Shown: positions 35,234-47,436 of the stretch, in pieces
How the letters are laid out: every line of letters starts with the position of its first letter
Position numbering within the stretch: position 1 is the stretch's first letter
Source of the DNA: Gnomoniopsis sp. IMI 355080
Taxonomy: Eukaryota; Ascomycota; Sordariomycetes; Diaporthales; Gnomoniaceae
Direction: 5' to 3'
Length of the DNA stretch: 64,000 nucleotides
NCBI GenBank assembly: GCA_027946555.1
Contig: JAPEVC010000171.1
Location: forward strand, 1 to 64,000
Notes under the pieces: model-generated
What the model saw: only the letters and a program-made list of their open reading frames with translations
What the model was told of the DNA's origin: nothing
The model's database searches: none
Made by a program: the position numbers and the translations under genes

Positions 35234-38200
35234 TTAGCTTTCTGTCTCAACCGTCGGTCCCTTTTCCTCGATGACCTTGATCAATTCCCAGTTCACCCTC
35301 AGGTTCTCCGCTGAGCTCAATTTGCTTGCGACCTCTGTCTCCCGGCGTTCTGCGACTAGCCTCCTGAGCGCGGTCATCAGGAATCCAGCAACCACGTCCA
35401 CACTCCACTCGTCAGGTATTTGCTGCAGAACCTCCATAATGTCAAACCATCCACCAAACTGCTCCAGCAGAGCGCCCGTCTGCTCGACACGATCACTCGC
35501 ATCTTCAATTGCCAGGAATTCGTGCAGAAGGGCCCGGAAGAGCTCTTCCTGTGTACCTTCAGTCGGCATGGACTCGCGCCGGCCCGGATGCGGCGTGTAG
35601 ATGCTCGCGCCGCCGCGTAGGCAGTATGATACGGCGGTATCATAATCTCCTAGCCGATGGACGAGCAGTCGCAGAGCTTCTTCATGGCGGCGTTCGCGAC
35701 CGCCGAGGATGATAGCTTCTGGGACAAGGAGCTGCTCTTCGGCTTTGGCGGCAGGGAGAGCCTTAGAGATGCGCGCACGAATGCTTTTGTAGTCGTACTC
35801 GTGCGACTCGCCAAGGAGTTGGAGGAGGCGCAGGCGGCTTTGCCAGACTTCGTCGTCCGCTGGAGAATTATCATTGAGAAATTGTCGGTATGTTGGCTTG
35901 GGCGGTCTGAGGGCTCGATAGGCCTCGTATGTGCCCTTTACGGCATCTCGCGCTTGCGTGGAAGATTTCAGATTATTAATGACGATGTCGAGATAGTAAG
36001 AGATGAGCTCGTTCACATAGGCTGTTTGACCTTTGCCGAAGACGAGGTACTCCAAGTAATACTTGACAGCATCGGGGGCTTCCTTACGTAGGAGAGTAAC
36101 GACCTGCGCCGGCTCAAATCTTGGCGCGCGGCCTTTGTCGTCCGCGAATATCTGTACGCCAAGCTTGGGGTTCCGGTTCGCAAGCCACAAACCATATTCC
36201 TGGATAAGTGCTTGGTTGCTGATCTTGGTCAGGTATTCGCGGACTCTCAGCTCGCCATCCTTGAATTCACCACCTTTGTCATGTTCGCCCTCGATGATAC
36301 GCCTCCACATGTTTAGGACGTCAGACGCCATCTTGCGGCTCTGGTAAAGGCGACTCAGAATGTAGAGGCGCTGGTAGGACTCAAGCAGATCCACAGCTCG
36401 GTCGAAGCAGTCGACCCCATTGTCGACTAATTCGTTGAGTTCGGACCGAATACTTCCATTCCTAGCGACACCCGGTGCTGTGTCCTTGTCGAGTTCGAGC
36501 AGGACGACTAGGAGGGCAGCGTCCACAGTTCTGAATACTTCGCCCTCATTGCCAGTGCTGGCCAGGCCTTTCTTTCTTCTGGCAGACCACAAATATGATT
36601 TGATGAAAAGTAGAGTGGGCTCTGCAAGGTCGTCGACTGTGTGGCCAATTTGAACGAACTTCTCAGAAGCCATGTATCTTTCAACGGTCCCCTTGACGCC
36701 CCCAAATATCCATATGCCTTTCTTGGGCTCGATAATCTCGTTACGTAGACCTGGGATGAGGCCCAAAACAACTCGGGGGTCTAGATTGGAATCGAGAAGA
36801 ACCTCCTCCATGGCCTTGAGTTCGGGGGGAAATGGTGTCTCCCTCGAGTGAAGAAAGCTTGCAAACAGGAGTACACTAGCTCTCTGTTTGATATAGTTGA
36901 AGGTCATGAATTCCAGCTCCGTCTTTGCATCCCGGCCACGTACGGTAGCGAGAATTGAAAACAGCTGACGGCGCTCGTCCAACGTATGGGGTGGCTCTTT
37001 AGAACCCATCGCCGTAGATTCAATGCTAGCATCCAATTGCAAGAGCAGTGGGTTCCTCACAGCCCACCACACCTGGTTGCCCGACCAGACAGCAAGGCGG
37101 CAACTGGTTCTTGCAAACCTCTTGGCAAATTCTTCCTCCTCCTCATTCCTCATCGCCTCCCAGCCCTCGGGCAGGGGTGAGTCGTCGTCATCTCTCTCGA
37201 AAAGCTCTCTTTCGTTGTTCAACTGCTCAAGCGTTCCAGCCGTCCGCGAGTCGGCGCTCTTCAAGGATGCCGTTGATGGCCCAACTCGCCCAATAGAAAA
37301 CGGCGAAAATTTCTTCAAGCACAGGATGTCCATCACTTCTTGAAGATTCGAATTTTCGGTACCCATGAGCGACCGAATACCAAGAGTGGGAAGGCCGTGG
37401 GTGTCTGCTATATCTTTGTTATTGGATTTAGGAGGTTCCAGCCAGAACCTTCTCGGCTCTCCTTCACTACCGTTCAAATCCCACCGTTGTATTTCGAGAC
37501 CAACATGGAGGCCATCCTCCAATTGTTTACTCATCGACGCCAGGACGTAACCTTCTTCCTCTTCATCAAGAGACGGCCTTGATGATGACATATCAGAGAA
37601 TCCTCCATCAATGACGACGTCCTTGGGGTATCTGTTGAACTCCAGTGTAGGTCTCGTGGGATCGCCATCAAGGTTCACGAACATGCCGATGCCTGGATCT
37701 TGGGGGCCAGTGCCGGTCACAAGCAGAAATTCATCCGCTGTCGGGGACACTATATGTGGTTTGAGTATCACTGAAGCGAACTTGAATGCAGAAGCAGAAG
37801 TTCCGGAAGTCTGTGGATTTGCAGTATTCGGGGGGCTTGGTAGTGGCTTGTCCGTGGAGGTCGGAATAGTTTCCTGATTATTTGCGTGCTTGTCTGGGCT
37901 TGCTGTTCGTCGTGGAGTCTCTGCGCCTTGGTGATCTGAATCGTAGCCTTCTCCGGTATGGTTGGCCTGCCTTCGAATAGCCTGGGACATCAGTCCGCCA
38001 AGGCTCGTGCTACGATTATGGCCCTGGCTATCACCCATCCCCGAGCTCGAGGGTCGCGCATGGGCCGATGAAGAGCTGCGGAGAATGCCCACATCTGAGT
38101 TTCCCGCGATATTTTGAGTCTGGCCAATGTCCGGCTGAGATTCGTCTAAAGAGGAAATAGTCATGAGCGGGATCTTCAGCTGTCGGTCGACGTCCAGCAA

Positions 38201-38925
38201 TGCGTAGTTCTTCGAATCAGCCACGCATGCTATTGAGTCTCTCCGGACTGATATGGTGCTACCAGCAAAATCGATTTGCTTGAAGGCCTTCGCAACTTCC
38301 CCCACTCGGACAAGCTGGATCTTGCGGGCGAGAGATAGCATTATGGTCTCCCCAGCCGGACGGTGTCCTGAGTCGCCGTCATCTCCCAGCAAGTTCAGGT
38401 CGAGGCCTCCAATTCCATAGCAGTTCCTGACGCGCACCGTGCCGAAAACGGGACTCAGCTCTGGCAGAGAGTAGAAGGTGACGGTATTGTTGCACAGCAC
38501 GCATGCTTTCTGAACCTTGGACAGCAGGAGGATCTGCTGGACACCTGTCTTCCTATTCTCAGGGACTGAGCTTTCGGCAAAGCTTGGGCGCAGTCTCGAG
38601 GCAAGGATGAAGACGGGCTGGGCGGACTTGTCGGCTGGATCGGGCGGAATATGGACGAAGTGGAGGAGCTCTGAGGCTGAGGTACCGATATAGAGATTAC
38701 CGTCTGAGAGGCAATCGTCAGCATAGTTACGAGGGGAGAATTGGAGAGGCTTATCATACCTAGGTAGTCAACGCAGTTGATCTTGATGTCGTCATTGTCA
38801 CCGTCTTCAGACAGGGGCACATTGTCAAGTAGAGAGCGCAAGACAAATGGCCCGGTATGGAGCTCCCGCTTTGCGCCGGAACAGTTGCCAGCTTCATTTT
38901 GCTGGGTCGGAGGGTCGAATCCCAT
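35234..38925 (-). CDS. vps3: Vps3, CORVET tethering-complex subunit (CNH / Vps39-TGFBRAP1 family)
   Basis: Two exons, 38925-38760 and 38703-35234, encode 1211 residues. The 56-nt intron (GTATGA...CTCAG) joins CVDYL to DGNLYIGTSASELLHFV, which rebuilds the first strand of a citron-homology (CNH) beta-propeller. The propeller spans roughly the first 450 residues, interrupted by a long Ser-rich, low-complexity insertion with SSSSAHARPSSSGMG. The C-terminal two thirds are helical with the clathrin-repeat-like pattern of Vps39/TGFBRAP1 proteins. CORVET tethers endosomes through Vps21/Rab5. Vps39 (HOPS) is the main alternative; the start sequence and the LYIGTS motif favour Vps3. It shares a 511-base divergent promoter with the golgin gene. 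Confidence 0.82.
38757..38766. repeat. TACCTAGGTA palindrome forming the vps3 splice donor
   Basis: The perfect palindrome spans the exon 1/intron junction of vps3. On the minus strand the last coding bases CTAG are followed by GTATGA. This is the only one of the five exact copies that touches coding sequence. Confidence 0.7.
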
Positions 38926-39436
38926 TGTGGGAAGGGCAGGGTCATGGCAGAGGCCTCTCCAACATTGTAGAAGCTGGTATGGCAAAGGCTGTGGGTGAAG
39001 ACGGTGTTGATTGTGAAGATGATGGGGCGTTTAGTGGACTGCACACGGTAGACACAGAGTGTGTGGCTGGCATGGGTACGGCTGTATCGGCGGGAACGCC
39101 CACGCCTGCAGATGATCTTTCCACTACCTGCGAGCTGCAGCCGCGGCAAGGATGCCATCGGCGCAGAACACCCCTGTACTCAGGGAAGGTCTCTTGAATA
39201 CTGTGGCAGTGTGGTTGCTTACGAGGCGGACCCCAGACACAGCATGTTTCCCCCTGCCCTGTCTAGCCTGTCTCGAACACTCCCAAGAAAGAACACGTCC
39301 AACATCCCTTGTCGCAGCACACCAACGAGTCGCGACAACCTCAGCCGTGCTGCCAACATCTCCATGCTTGCCATGAGCTGCAGCTTCGAAGCTGTCATTC
39401 TTTTCCTCCCTCAATAACTTTAAATACGCAGAAACT
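38926..39436. promoter_or_regulatory. Shared divergent promoter of vps3 and coy1
   Basis: The 511 bases between two divergent start codons must drive both genes. No coding sequence with family support lies in it. The last 50 bases before the coy1 ATG are C/T- then A-rich, as in fungal leaders. No specific operator can be named. Confidence 0.5.
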
Positions 39437-41704
39437 ATGGCAGACACCGCACAGAGTGATGCTGCGGCTGGCGCAGGGGCCGCCTCAGGCACCGAAACCA
39501 CCAACAAGTTCCAAGCAGCCATCTCCGCCTGGAGGAGTATGTACTTACGACTGTTGTGACGTCTGCATGCGAACAACCTGTGGCTGACTTGCACACTCTG
39601 ATAAACAGACATCGATATGACCAACATGGTTTCTGTCCTTGACAACACTGCTTCCGAGATCGTGGCCTATCAGCGGGACTCAACCGTCCAGAGAAAAGAC
39701 CTAGCCCAGAAGACCAAGGATTTTAGGAAACTCGATGATGCTACCAAGTTGACGGACATAAAAGGCCTGTTAAAAGCATACCAATCCTTCATCGACCTGA
39801 TCTCGAACCATTCCAAATCTATGAACTCCGCATTCCTTCAAACCTACACCTCCCTCTCCGAAGCACCGGATCCCTACCCATTGCTCGAAGCAGCCGTTGA
39901 TTCTATGCTCGTATCAGAAGAGACGCTGCCCAGGATAACCGAAGAGAATGAGCGTCTGCAGAACTCCGTAGCCACGCTCACGTCACAGCTCGAGGACACC
40001 GAGTCGAGATTACAAGCCGAGAGGGAGGCCCGGAAGCACCTCGAGGACAATCTGGAAACCAAGGTGAAGGAGGTCGAAACCACCTGGATTGCCGTGTTAG
40101 ATGAGAAGAAGGACAATTGGGCGGCCAAGGAGAAGGCACTCGAGGACAAGGTCGAGAACCAGGAACGACTGCTCAACGAGATTAAGGCTAGCTACGAGGT
40201 CAACCAGCGTTTAGGCAAGTCCGAGGACTCCGACGATGAATCAAGAGGCCACGTCACGAGTGCAGAATTGGAGATGGTCAATTCGGATCTGGAAAGGACG
40301 AGCATGAGACTGGCTGAGGTTGAGGCCCGTAACGAGCAATTGCGACTCGAGCTTGCGCAGGCAAAATCTCACGCATCAAGTCAACCGGCCACATCTCTGG
40401 AAGATGACCCTGATTATATGCGCATGAGATCCGAGAACTCGTCCTTGATGCGCAAACTAGATGCCTTGAGAATAGAAAAGGAGAACATCAAACGCGATCT
40501 CGACACAAAGATGCGCAATCTCGAAAGGGAAGCTGGCATGCTTAAGGAGGAGCGAGACGCCGTGAAAGCAAAGGTGCAGAAATGGAGCGATTACGACGAT
40601 GTAAAACAGGAGCTAGAAGTACTGAAGAGCATCGAGTTCTCCACCGGTGATGACGAGGAGACCAAAGATGTGGTAGACGAGGCGAACGGGGATGGGGTCA
40701 AAGGCAAAGGAGATACGCTCGAACAGCTCCTACTTTCACGAAACAAGAAGCTGAATGAGGAATTGACTATTCTCCGAGTCTCACACAACGACCTGCAGAG
40801 CAGACTGTCGGATCTGCAGGAAGAGACCTCACGAACGAATGCGGAGCTGGAGAAATCGCAAAATCTGAATGAGAAGCTGGAAAATGACCTCGCCAATCTC
40901 CAGTCGCAAGCTGTGACTGCCTTTCCGTCGGGCGCGTCGGTAGCAGGCACGTATGTGAGCCGCTACGCACCGTCGGTAGCAGGTGGCCGACGGGGTGGAG
41001 GCAGGACATCACCTACGTCCTCTATAATAAGCGGCTTCAATCCACGCGACGCGCCAATGGAAGTGCCCATAGGTGGTGGTGGCGGTATTCTGCCAATGAT
41101 CACTGCGCAGCGCGATCGCTTCAAGAAACGCAATGCTCAACTCGAGCATGAACTATCAGACACCCACCGGGCTGTATCTCAACTCCGGCAGGAAATAGCA
41201 GCTCTGCAAAAAGACAATCTCAATCTTTACGAAAAGACCCGCTACGTCTCGACCTACAACAGGAGCAACGCCGTCACGGGAGGTGCAGCGACCTCCTCAT
41301 CCTCGTATGCGACCAACCCCAATCCCTCGACAGTCGCCATCGGCGGCGGCGCGGCCGATGTGGATGGGAAATACCGCTCGGCGTACGAGTCGAACATAAG
41401 CCCTTTCGCGGCGTTCAGAGGGAGAGAGTCTGCGCGAGCGTATAAGCGCATGAGTTTACCGGAGCGCGTAGTGTACACAGTAACTAGGATGGTGTTGGCC
41501 ACACGGGCAAGCAGGAACTTGTTTGCTGCGTACTGTGTCGTGCTTCACTTATTGGTATTCTTCTCATTGTACTGGATGGGGAGCTCAGACGCGGATCAGC
41601 ATGCTACAAATTTTGGGCATTCTGCGGCTGCGGCGGCGGCGGCGGCTGCTGGCGGTGCCGGTCACGGGAATTGGAAGGAGGGAGCTTTTGATGAAAACCG
41701 GTAG
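39437..41704 (+). CDS. coy1: CASP / Coy1 golgin
   Basis: Two exons, 39437-39536 and 39609-41704, encode 731 residues; the 72-nt intron is GTATGT...AACAG. The first exon gives the acidic N-terminus ending FQAAISAWR, followed by NIDMTNMVSVLDNTASEIVAYQ, as in CASP proteins. Most of residues 40-620 is coiled coil rich in Glu, Lys, Leu and Gln. The C-terminus carries the conserved SLPERVVYTVTRMVLA block and a single hydrophobic anchor at about 670-691, as expected for a tail-anchored Golgi tether of intra-Golgi retrograde transport. A short Ala-rich run after the anchor probably reflects GCG repeats. Confidence 0.88.
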
Positions 41705-42686
41705 TGAATTGAGATCCATGGGGTGGAATAGCTTTTCGTACGAAAGCGCCAACAATCAGGATGTTTCGCAGGCATGATTGAACAAGTCTGGTCTACTGCA
41801 CACCACTACCCTGTTTCATGCAAATCAGAATACTGTAGAGCGGCATGCGAGAATGTCCAAGGGGCGTCCAACGACCGTCTTCCTGCCTTCTGCCTGAATC
41901 GCCGTACCGCTAGGAAGCGAATCACCTTGCTGGTATTGGGACCCAATGCTTTCGTATGCAGCTATATCCTCGACTGTCTCGATATCTTGGTATACAGGGG
42001 TCTCTGGCAAGTTACGAGCGTTCTTGCGAAGATAATCAGGCCCCAAGAGGGATGTAGACACACTAACCTCGAGCATGGCCCTATACCCTGGCCAGCAGTA
42101 CTGTCAGATTCGGGCAAGTCGCTGTATATTCACATCACGTGGGTCGGATCTTTAATCATATTACTATTCTTCCTTGACTGATGGAGGACTGCCCGGGACA
42201 CGACTTTGAGGTGCAGACGAGACTGACAACCAACTTGACGAGACATCGGAAACACTATGTAGGTGGATTTACACATAGTAGTACTTTGGCAGCTGGGGCC
42301 TGGAACAAGGATAGCTAGTCTAAGAAGGATCCTACCGAGCCTCGGCTGTGGAAAGTCCCCGCAGAACGTCAACGCCGTAAAGTAGCTCCACCGCAGTCTG
42401 GGGAAGTCCAACTACATGTCCTCCTCATCTGAAAGCCAATTACTTTTCCCTTTACAAATACTCACCAGTCTTACGTCTTGAATGTAATTCCACCTGACTC
42501 GCAACATTCCGGGATTGTTGGATTGATATTTCGACAAACGTATACCAATATCAGGCGTAGATTTTCTTCCGGTGAGCTCTGAACCCCATGCTGCAGTCCT
42601 TCAGATACATGTGTCGACTGACCGGACATGTAGGAATCTCAAGTCAGCACTTGGAAAACAACTGTTGTGAACCAATAATATCCAAG
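41705..42686. other. Non-coding stretch between coy1 and the SDR gene
   Basis: It holds the 3' end of coy1 and the promoter of the SDR gene. Frames on both strands are short and featureless. An in-frame upstream ATG for the SDR exists at 42588, but the 33 extra residues lack family similarity, so the region is treated as leader. Confidence 0.5.
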
Positions 42687-43643
42687 ATGGAGGACATCGA
42701 TATCAAAGACTACCCGTCACTTTTCAGCCTCAAGGGAAAAGTCGCAGTTGTGACTGGTGGCTCACGAGGCCTAGGCTTAACCGCCGCCTCAGCGTAAGCT
42801 TTTCTCTCTTTTCCTTTTTCTCTCACCTCCTTGCGGCGCTGCTTGCCAAGTCAACTCACGCCCAAATGCTCACATATTCTCTGTAGCCTTCTCCAAGCAG
42901 GCTGCACAAAAGTCTTCATCTCCTCGCGCAAAGCTGCTGCCTGCGAGCAAGCCGTCAAGGCGCTCAACAGCATGCCCAACCTCCCTGCCGGCGCGCAAGC
43001 CATCTCCGTTCCGGCCGACAGCGCCACGATTCAGGGCGTACAGGCCCTTGTCGATGGCGTCAAGAAGCACACCTCGCATGTCGACATCCTGCTCGCTAAC
43101 GCGGGCGCCACATGGGGCGAGCCCTTTGACACGCATCCAGACGGCGCGTTTGGTAAAGTGCTCGACCTGAACATCAAGGCCGTCTTCAATACTATCCGAC
43201 TCTTTGCGCCGCTGCTGCAAGCGCGTGCTACCCTGGAGGACCCCAGTCGGGTGCTCATCACGGCGAGTGTGGCTGGGCTGGGGGTGGGTAGCTTGGGAAA
43301 ACAGGCGACTTTTGGGTACTCGGCTAGCAAGGCCGGTGTCATTCATCTAGGGAGAAACCTGGCGGTAGAGTTGGGTCCAAGGCACATCACCGTGAACAGT
43401 ATCTGCCCGGGCTTTTTCCCAACCAAGATGAGCACTGGGCTGCTCGAGCTTAGTGGTGGCCAGAAGAAATTTGCGGATGCTAACCCCTTGTTGAGGCTTG
43501 GGAGACCTGAAGATATCGCGGGTATGGTCGTATATCTGTGTTCCAGGGCGGGAAGCTATGTAAATGGTGAGGCAATCGCAGTGGACGGCGGTGCGCTGTG
43601 GAGCAAGGGTCAGCTGATTGGTGCCGGGGACTCGAAGTTATGA
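42687..43643 (+). CDS. Short-chain dehydrogenase/reductase (SDR), RhlG-like
   Basis: Two exons, 42687-42793 and 42887-43643, encode 287 residues; the 93-nt intron is GTAAGC...CTGTAG. The classical SDR layout is complete: TGGSRGLG cofactor site at residues 23-30, NAG at 107-109, catalytic Ser163 in ITASVAG, Tyr180 and Lys184 in YSASK, and the NSICPGFFPTKM loop. The Arg in the glycine motif and in the following ISSRK strand suggests NADP(H). The start at 42687 (MEDIDIKDYPSLFSLKGKV) fits the family length. The substrate is unknown. It converges with the Usa1-like gene. Confidence 0.9.
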
Positions 43644-44267
43644 GTGAAAAAACTGTCGAGACTTCATCGTATGTGTCCAACAAAAGATTTGTGCCGGGGG
43701 TCGGAAAAGGCATACAACAAACTATATCATGCGCATTCGTGGACAATGATGATGACAAAGGTGAGTCTTGAAGTCAACATCCAAAATTCGATCAGCGCGG
43801 GACAGAGTAGTCCAGAACAAGTTGAATTACAGAGATGCCATTCGATGTTAGTGGACCAATCGCACATGTTCTGGCTTATAATAATCCCATGATCGGAGGG
43901 GTTGTATACTCGGGTGTCAATACAAAGGAACTGAGAAGTTATGTACAAACATAAGGTAACATTGTGGAACAATCTTTCGGGTGACAGTCACTAACATACA
44001 CGCGCTGTGCGGGGACGAGGGACATTTGCACAATGAAATGACCGGACTCTCCAGAAAACAACCTCAATGCAATTTGGTCTCATTCAACAATAGTACTGTT
44101 CAGAAACCTCTACGCTAAACCAGAGTACACAGTATTTTGACCTAAAAACTCCGTGCTTTGCTTCGCGATATGCTCGCGCTGGATATCTCTTGCCCTCCAT
44201 GGAATGATAATCATACAAACTGATCTGAAATCAGTCACTTTTCAGACGACCGCACAGCCTCTGAAGC
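43644..44267. terminator. Tail-to-tail 3' region of the SDR and usa1 genes
   Basis: The region between two converging stop codons is A/T-rich in places and holds both 3' ends. I see no gene. Confidence 0.4.
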
Positions 44268-46624
44268 TTATGAGCTTGTCACTACAGGCGGATGTTGCTG
44301 CTCATTCGCTCCCCGAACGTTCCCGGACGTCTCTCCGTCTGATGGATCACTGGACGCTCCTTCACCCTGGACAGACTCTCCCGTGGCGTTGGCCGTCACA
44401 GTCGCAGCCTCCGAAGTCAAACGTTCCTGTTCCTCCCTGCGCTCCCTCTCAGTGCGCTCAGCAGCCTCCTGTCGCTCGCGCTCCGCACGCTCCGCAGCCT
44501 CCATATTGGCTATGTGCCGCTCAGCAACACCGGGAGCAATACTGGCTAGGAATAACAGCCCAGCTCGCTCTAGTCGGCGGATCTGGTCGAGAAGCCAATG
44601 TCCATTTGCATTCCTACGTTGTTCCACAAGCCGCGCAGCAGTTTGGGCTGGGTCAGGTTCAGCCCGCCGCCGCCCGGCCTGTGCAGCTGGGGCATTGTCG
44701 CCCTCTTGACCAGGCTGTCCGTTCGCGCCAGGGGCATTGTCTCTCCTGTTCCTGTTATCCTCAAGGGCCCCGAACGGAATAAGGCCCTCTAGGTGTTGTC
44801 GCAGGGGATTAAACATGTCGTTCGCCATCCTATTGAAGAAGCCTGTGTTCACTACAAAGATCGTGATCGCAATGGTCAAAACGGTAAACCAGCGCGTCCA
44901 GCTTGTATCGGCGGAAGTAAACCACCACACGAACAATGACAATCTGATGAGCAGCCACACATGAGGCCACATGGCCGCGAGTAGGGCGCCGGCCAGACCA
45001 CCTTCAGGATTGGCTGGATGCATAGCTGCAGCACCAGGACCCAGCGGCTGCATCCGGGCTTGCTGTTGTACTGCTTGGTGTACCGGGCCTTGATAAAGGC
45101 CTACTCGAATGTTGCCCTGTGGCGGTGCCTGCTGCTGTGCGGGTGCTGCAGCGGCTTGGGGCTGACTATGGGGTTGACCGGCACCTATCGTTGGGCCTGG
45201 GCTAACCCGCGGTGGTGGATGCGGCTGCAACCAGGGTGGAGCAAATCCAGGTGGGAGAACAGGAGGAGCAGGCAGTCGCGCTGCAGGTGTGTAGTACAGA
45301 TCGGACGGGCTGTTGATGAGCAAGGCTCGGGGCCCTTGTGGCGAACTGAGAATGTACACCTCGGGCTGGTTTGATGTCGCCGATCTGGCGGCTTGACTGT
45401 GTGCCGCAGCGTTGCTTCCGTAGCTGGGAGTCCTCGTGGCGTCAGGTGTGGCTGTCCTGCTCAGTGGCACTGTAGATCCAGGTCTTCGGGGCACGGTGAC
45501 TCCTGGCGGTTGAATTGGCTGGCGGATATTGCCCATGGCAAGATTCGGAAGGGAGGCACCGGATGCGCTGCGATGCATGGCGTTGGCCATGATTGAGGAA
45601 GCTTGTTCAGAGGCATCAGCGGTCCTGATGATGTTGTGGACGTCGTTTGTCGAAAAAGACCCTCCTGGAGCAGGAGAGCCGCCGTTTCCTTGCTGTAAAT
45701 TCATAGGCACGGGTATCGGACCGTTTGGGCCAATGATGGCCGAGTTCATGGTGACACGGTAGAATTCACCATTAGGCCCTATGCCTTGTTGGACAAAGGG
45801 CTGTGGCTGGTTCTCTGGATGAGGACTATTCCTGCCCTGGATATTGTTTCCTGTAGGGAAATGGGGGCCGCCGGCCTGATGTGGTTGCTGCGGCGGAGTT
45901 CCCCCTGGCCGTTGATTGAAGTGGTTCATGTAGTTTTGTAAGAGCTGTTGCTGTTGAGCTACCAGCTGGGCGGGTGTTGGACCTCCTGGGCCCGCTGTCA
46001 TCCCAAGCCCTGGACCGGGGAAAGGTGAGTGCGGGTGTCCCGGCATGACGATAGGCCGGCCAAAACGGGTTGGCTGATGGGCGTGATGTCCATGAGGATG
46101 GTGGTGAGGTGACGCTTGTGGACTTGGGGCGAAAGGGTTGCCTGGACCGGGGATAGGATTTCGCGCGGGACTCTGGCCACGAGGAGCTGCTGTTTGGCTT
46201 GGAGACGCATGATGATCGGCAGATGGAAGCTCTCGAATGACCAGGTGCAGGATCAGGTTGGCGTTGGCGGAGTCGCGGAGCTAGAACAAGCAATCTGTCA
46301 GCCTTGAAATGTGCTATGTATGAAGGAGAGACTCTGGGTCAAGTTAGGGCTTTCCACTACCTTCTGCTCGCCAAAAATTTCCAGCAAGGACTGGTCCTCG
46401 CGGGACAACAGCTTCCCCTGGTGTATCAACCTTTGCTGCTCATTGCTCGGCTTGAAGTCCAGAGCATCGCGGACTTTCTGCTTGATCTGGGCAACAGTTG
46501 TGGAAGGCTGCAGACTGGGAAAGTGGAGCGGCGCATTGACGCTCGTGGAAGGCGACAGTATCTGGATGTTGACAGAGAGATCCTCTTGAGGAGCTGTCGA
46601 AGAGGAGGCGGCCTCGTCAGCCAT
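44268..46624 (-). CDS. usa1: Ubiquitin-like-domain ERAD scaffold, Usa1/HERP type
   Basis: Two exons, 46624-46361 and 46280-44268, encode 758 residues. The 80-nt intron (GTAGTG...TTCTAG) splits the N-terminal ubiquitin-like domain, which carries ...TVAQIKQKVRDALDF and QRLIHQGKLL and ends with LILHLVIRELP. A long Pro/Gln/His/Gly-rich linker follows. Two membrane segments lie at about 525-543 and 552-570, separated by a short SADTSWTR loop, and the C-terminal tail is charged and Glu/Arg-rich. This order (UBL, linker, hairpin membrane anchor) is that of HERP and yeast Usa1, which bridge Hrd1 and Der1 in the ER membrane. Sequence outside these parts diverges fast, so the symbol rests on architecture. 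Confidence 0.78.
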
Positions 46625-47436
46625 GGTTGCGGTTTCAGGGTTGCGTATTGTGTACTGCGTAGAATCGGAGCGAGATGATGGCTAGCGGTCATTACGCATG
46701 GATGGATGCTGTGCGATGGGCGTCGGGTCACGCGGAAGTGAAGGCTTTTCGTTGCAACCTAGATAGTCACTGCAAGTGGTGATGAGGGTGGTTGCAGTCC
46801 AAGATCGGGTGCACCGGCCTGGGGACCGTCCTGGGAAAGTTATGGGGCTCGACAATCAGGAGCAGTTAAGTGGTGCCCATGGTCGTTGAGAGGATCAGCT
46901 GGAAGGAATGACCAACTCGTACTTGGATGGAATATGGAGTACACGCCACCGTAGCTAGACGGGCTCAAAGAAGGAGGGAAGTTGAGCGATGCGCACTACT
47001 ATGAATCTGTTCGGACCACGGTTCACATCGCGTGAAGGTGCCTGCCACGTACGCCAGTTCTCACTCACGCCTGCTGGGACAGCAGGCAAGGGTCCCCTGT
47101 AACAACCTCGCAACTACGGCCCGAACACTCTAGAAAGCAGGGCCGGCAGGGCATCCCAATGGATAGACGTCATCTCTCAGGTACCCCATAGCTACCAAAC
47201 AGGCAGACCCGGCTGCTTGGTAACAAATAAATTTTGTCCACAGCTCCAGACCCGTTGACAACTCACACTCTCCCATCGCTTGAGCCCTTCCGACCTCACT
47301 GTAGCTCCAGCCGTGGATCGTATGATGGGTCTCCGAGCTTCCCGCTATCGATAAGCCTGCATCACAAGCAAATTCTCAGCCCCGTTCCAACGACAAGTGG
47401 TCTCGACTCCCTCGAGCCATTTGGCTGGGAGTCATC
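46625..47436. promoter_or_regulatory. Divergent promoter region of usa1 and psd1
   Basis: An ERAD scaffold and a phospholipid enzyme gene start head to head with 812 bases between them. CACGTACGC at 47046-47054 (TACGTG core on the other strand) resembles the core of yeast unfolded-protein-response elements; the same 9-mer is upstream of hrd1. This is suggestive only. Confidence 0.4.

Noticed and set aside
42588..42686. Upstream in-frame ATG extending the SDR by 33 residues
   Set aside because: The added residues have no SDR character. The second ATG gives the usual family start.
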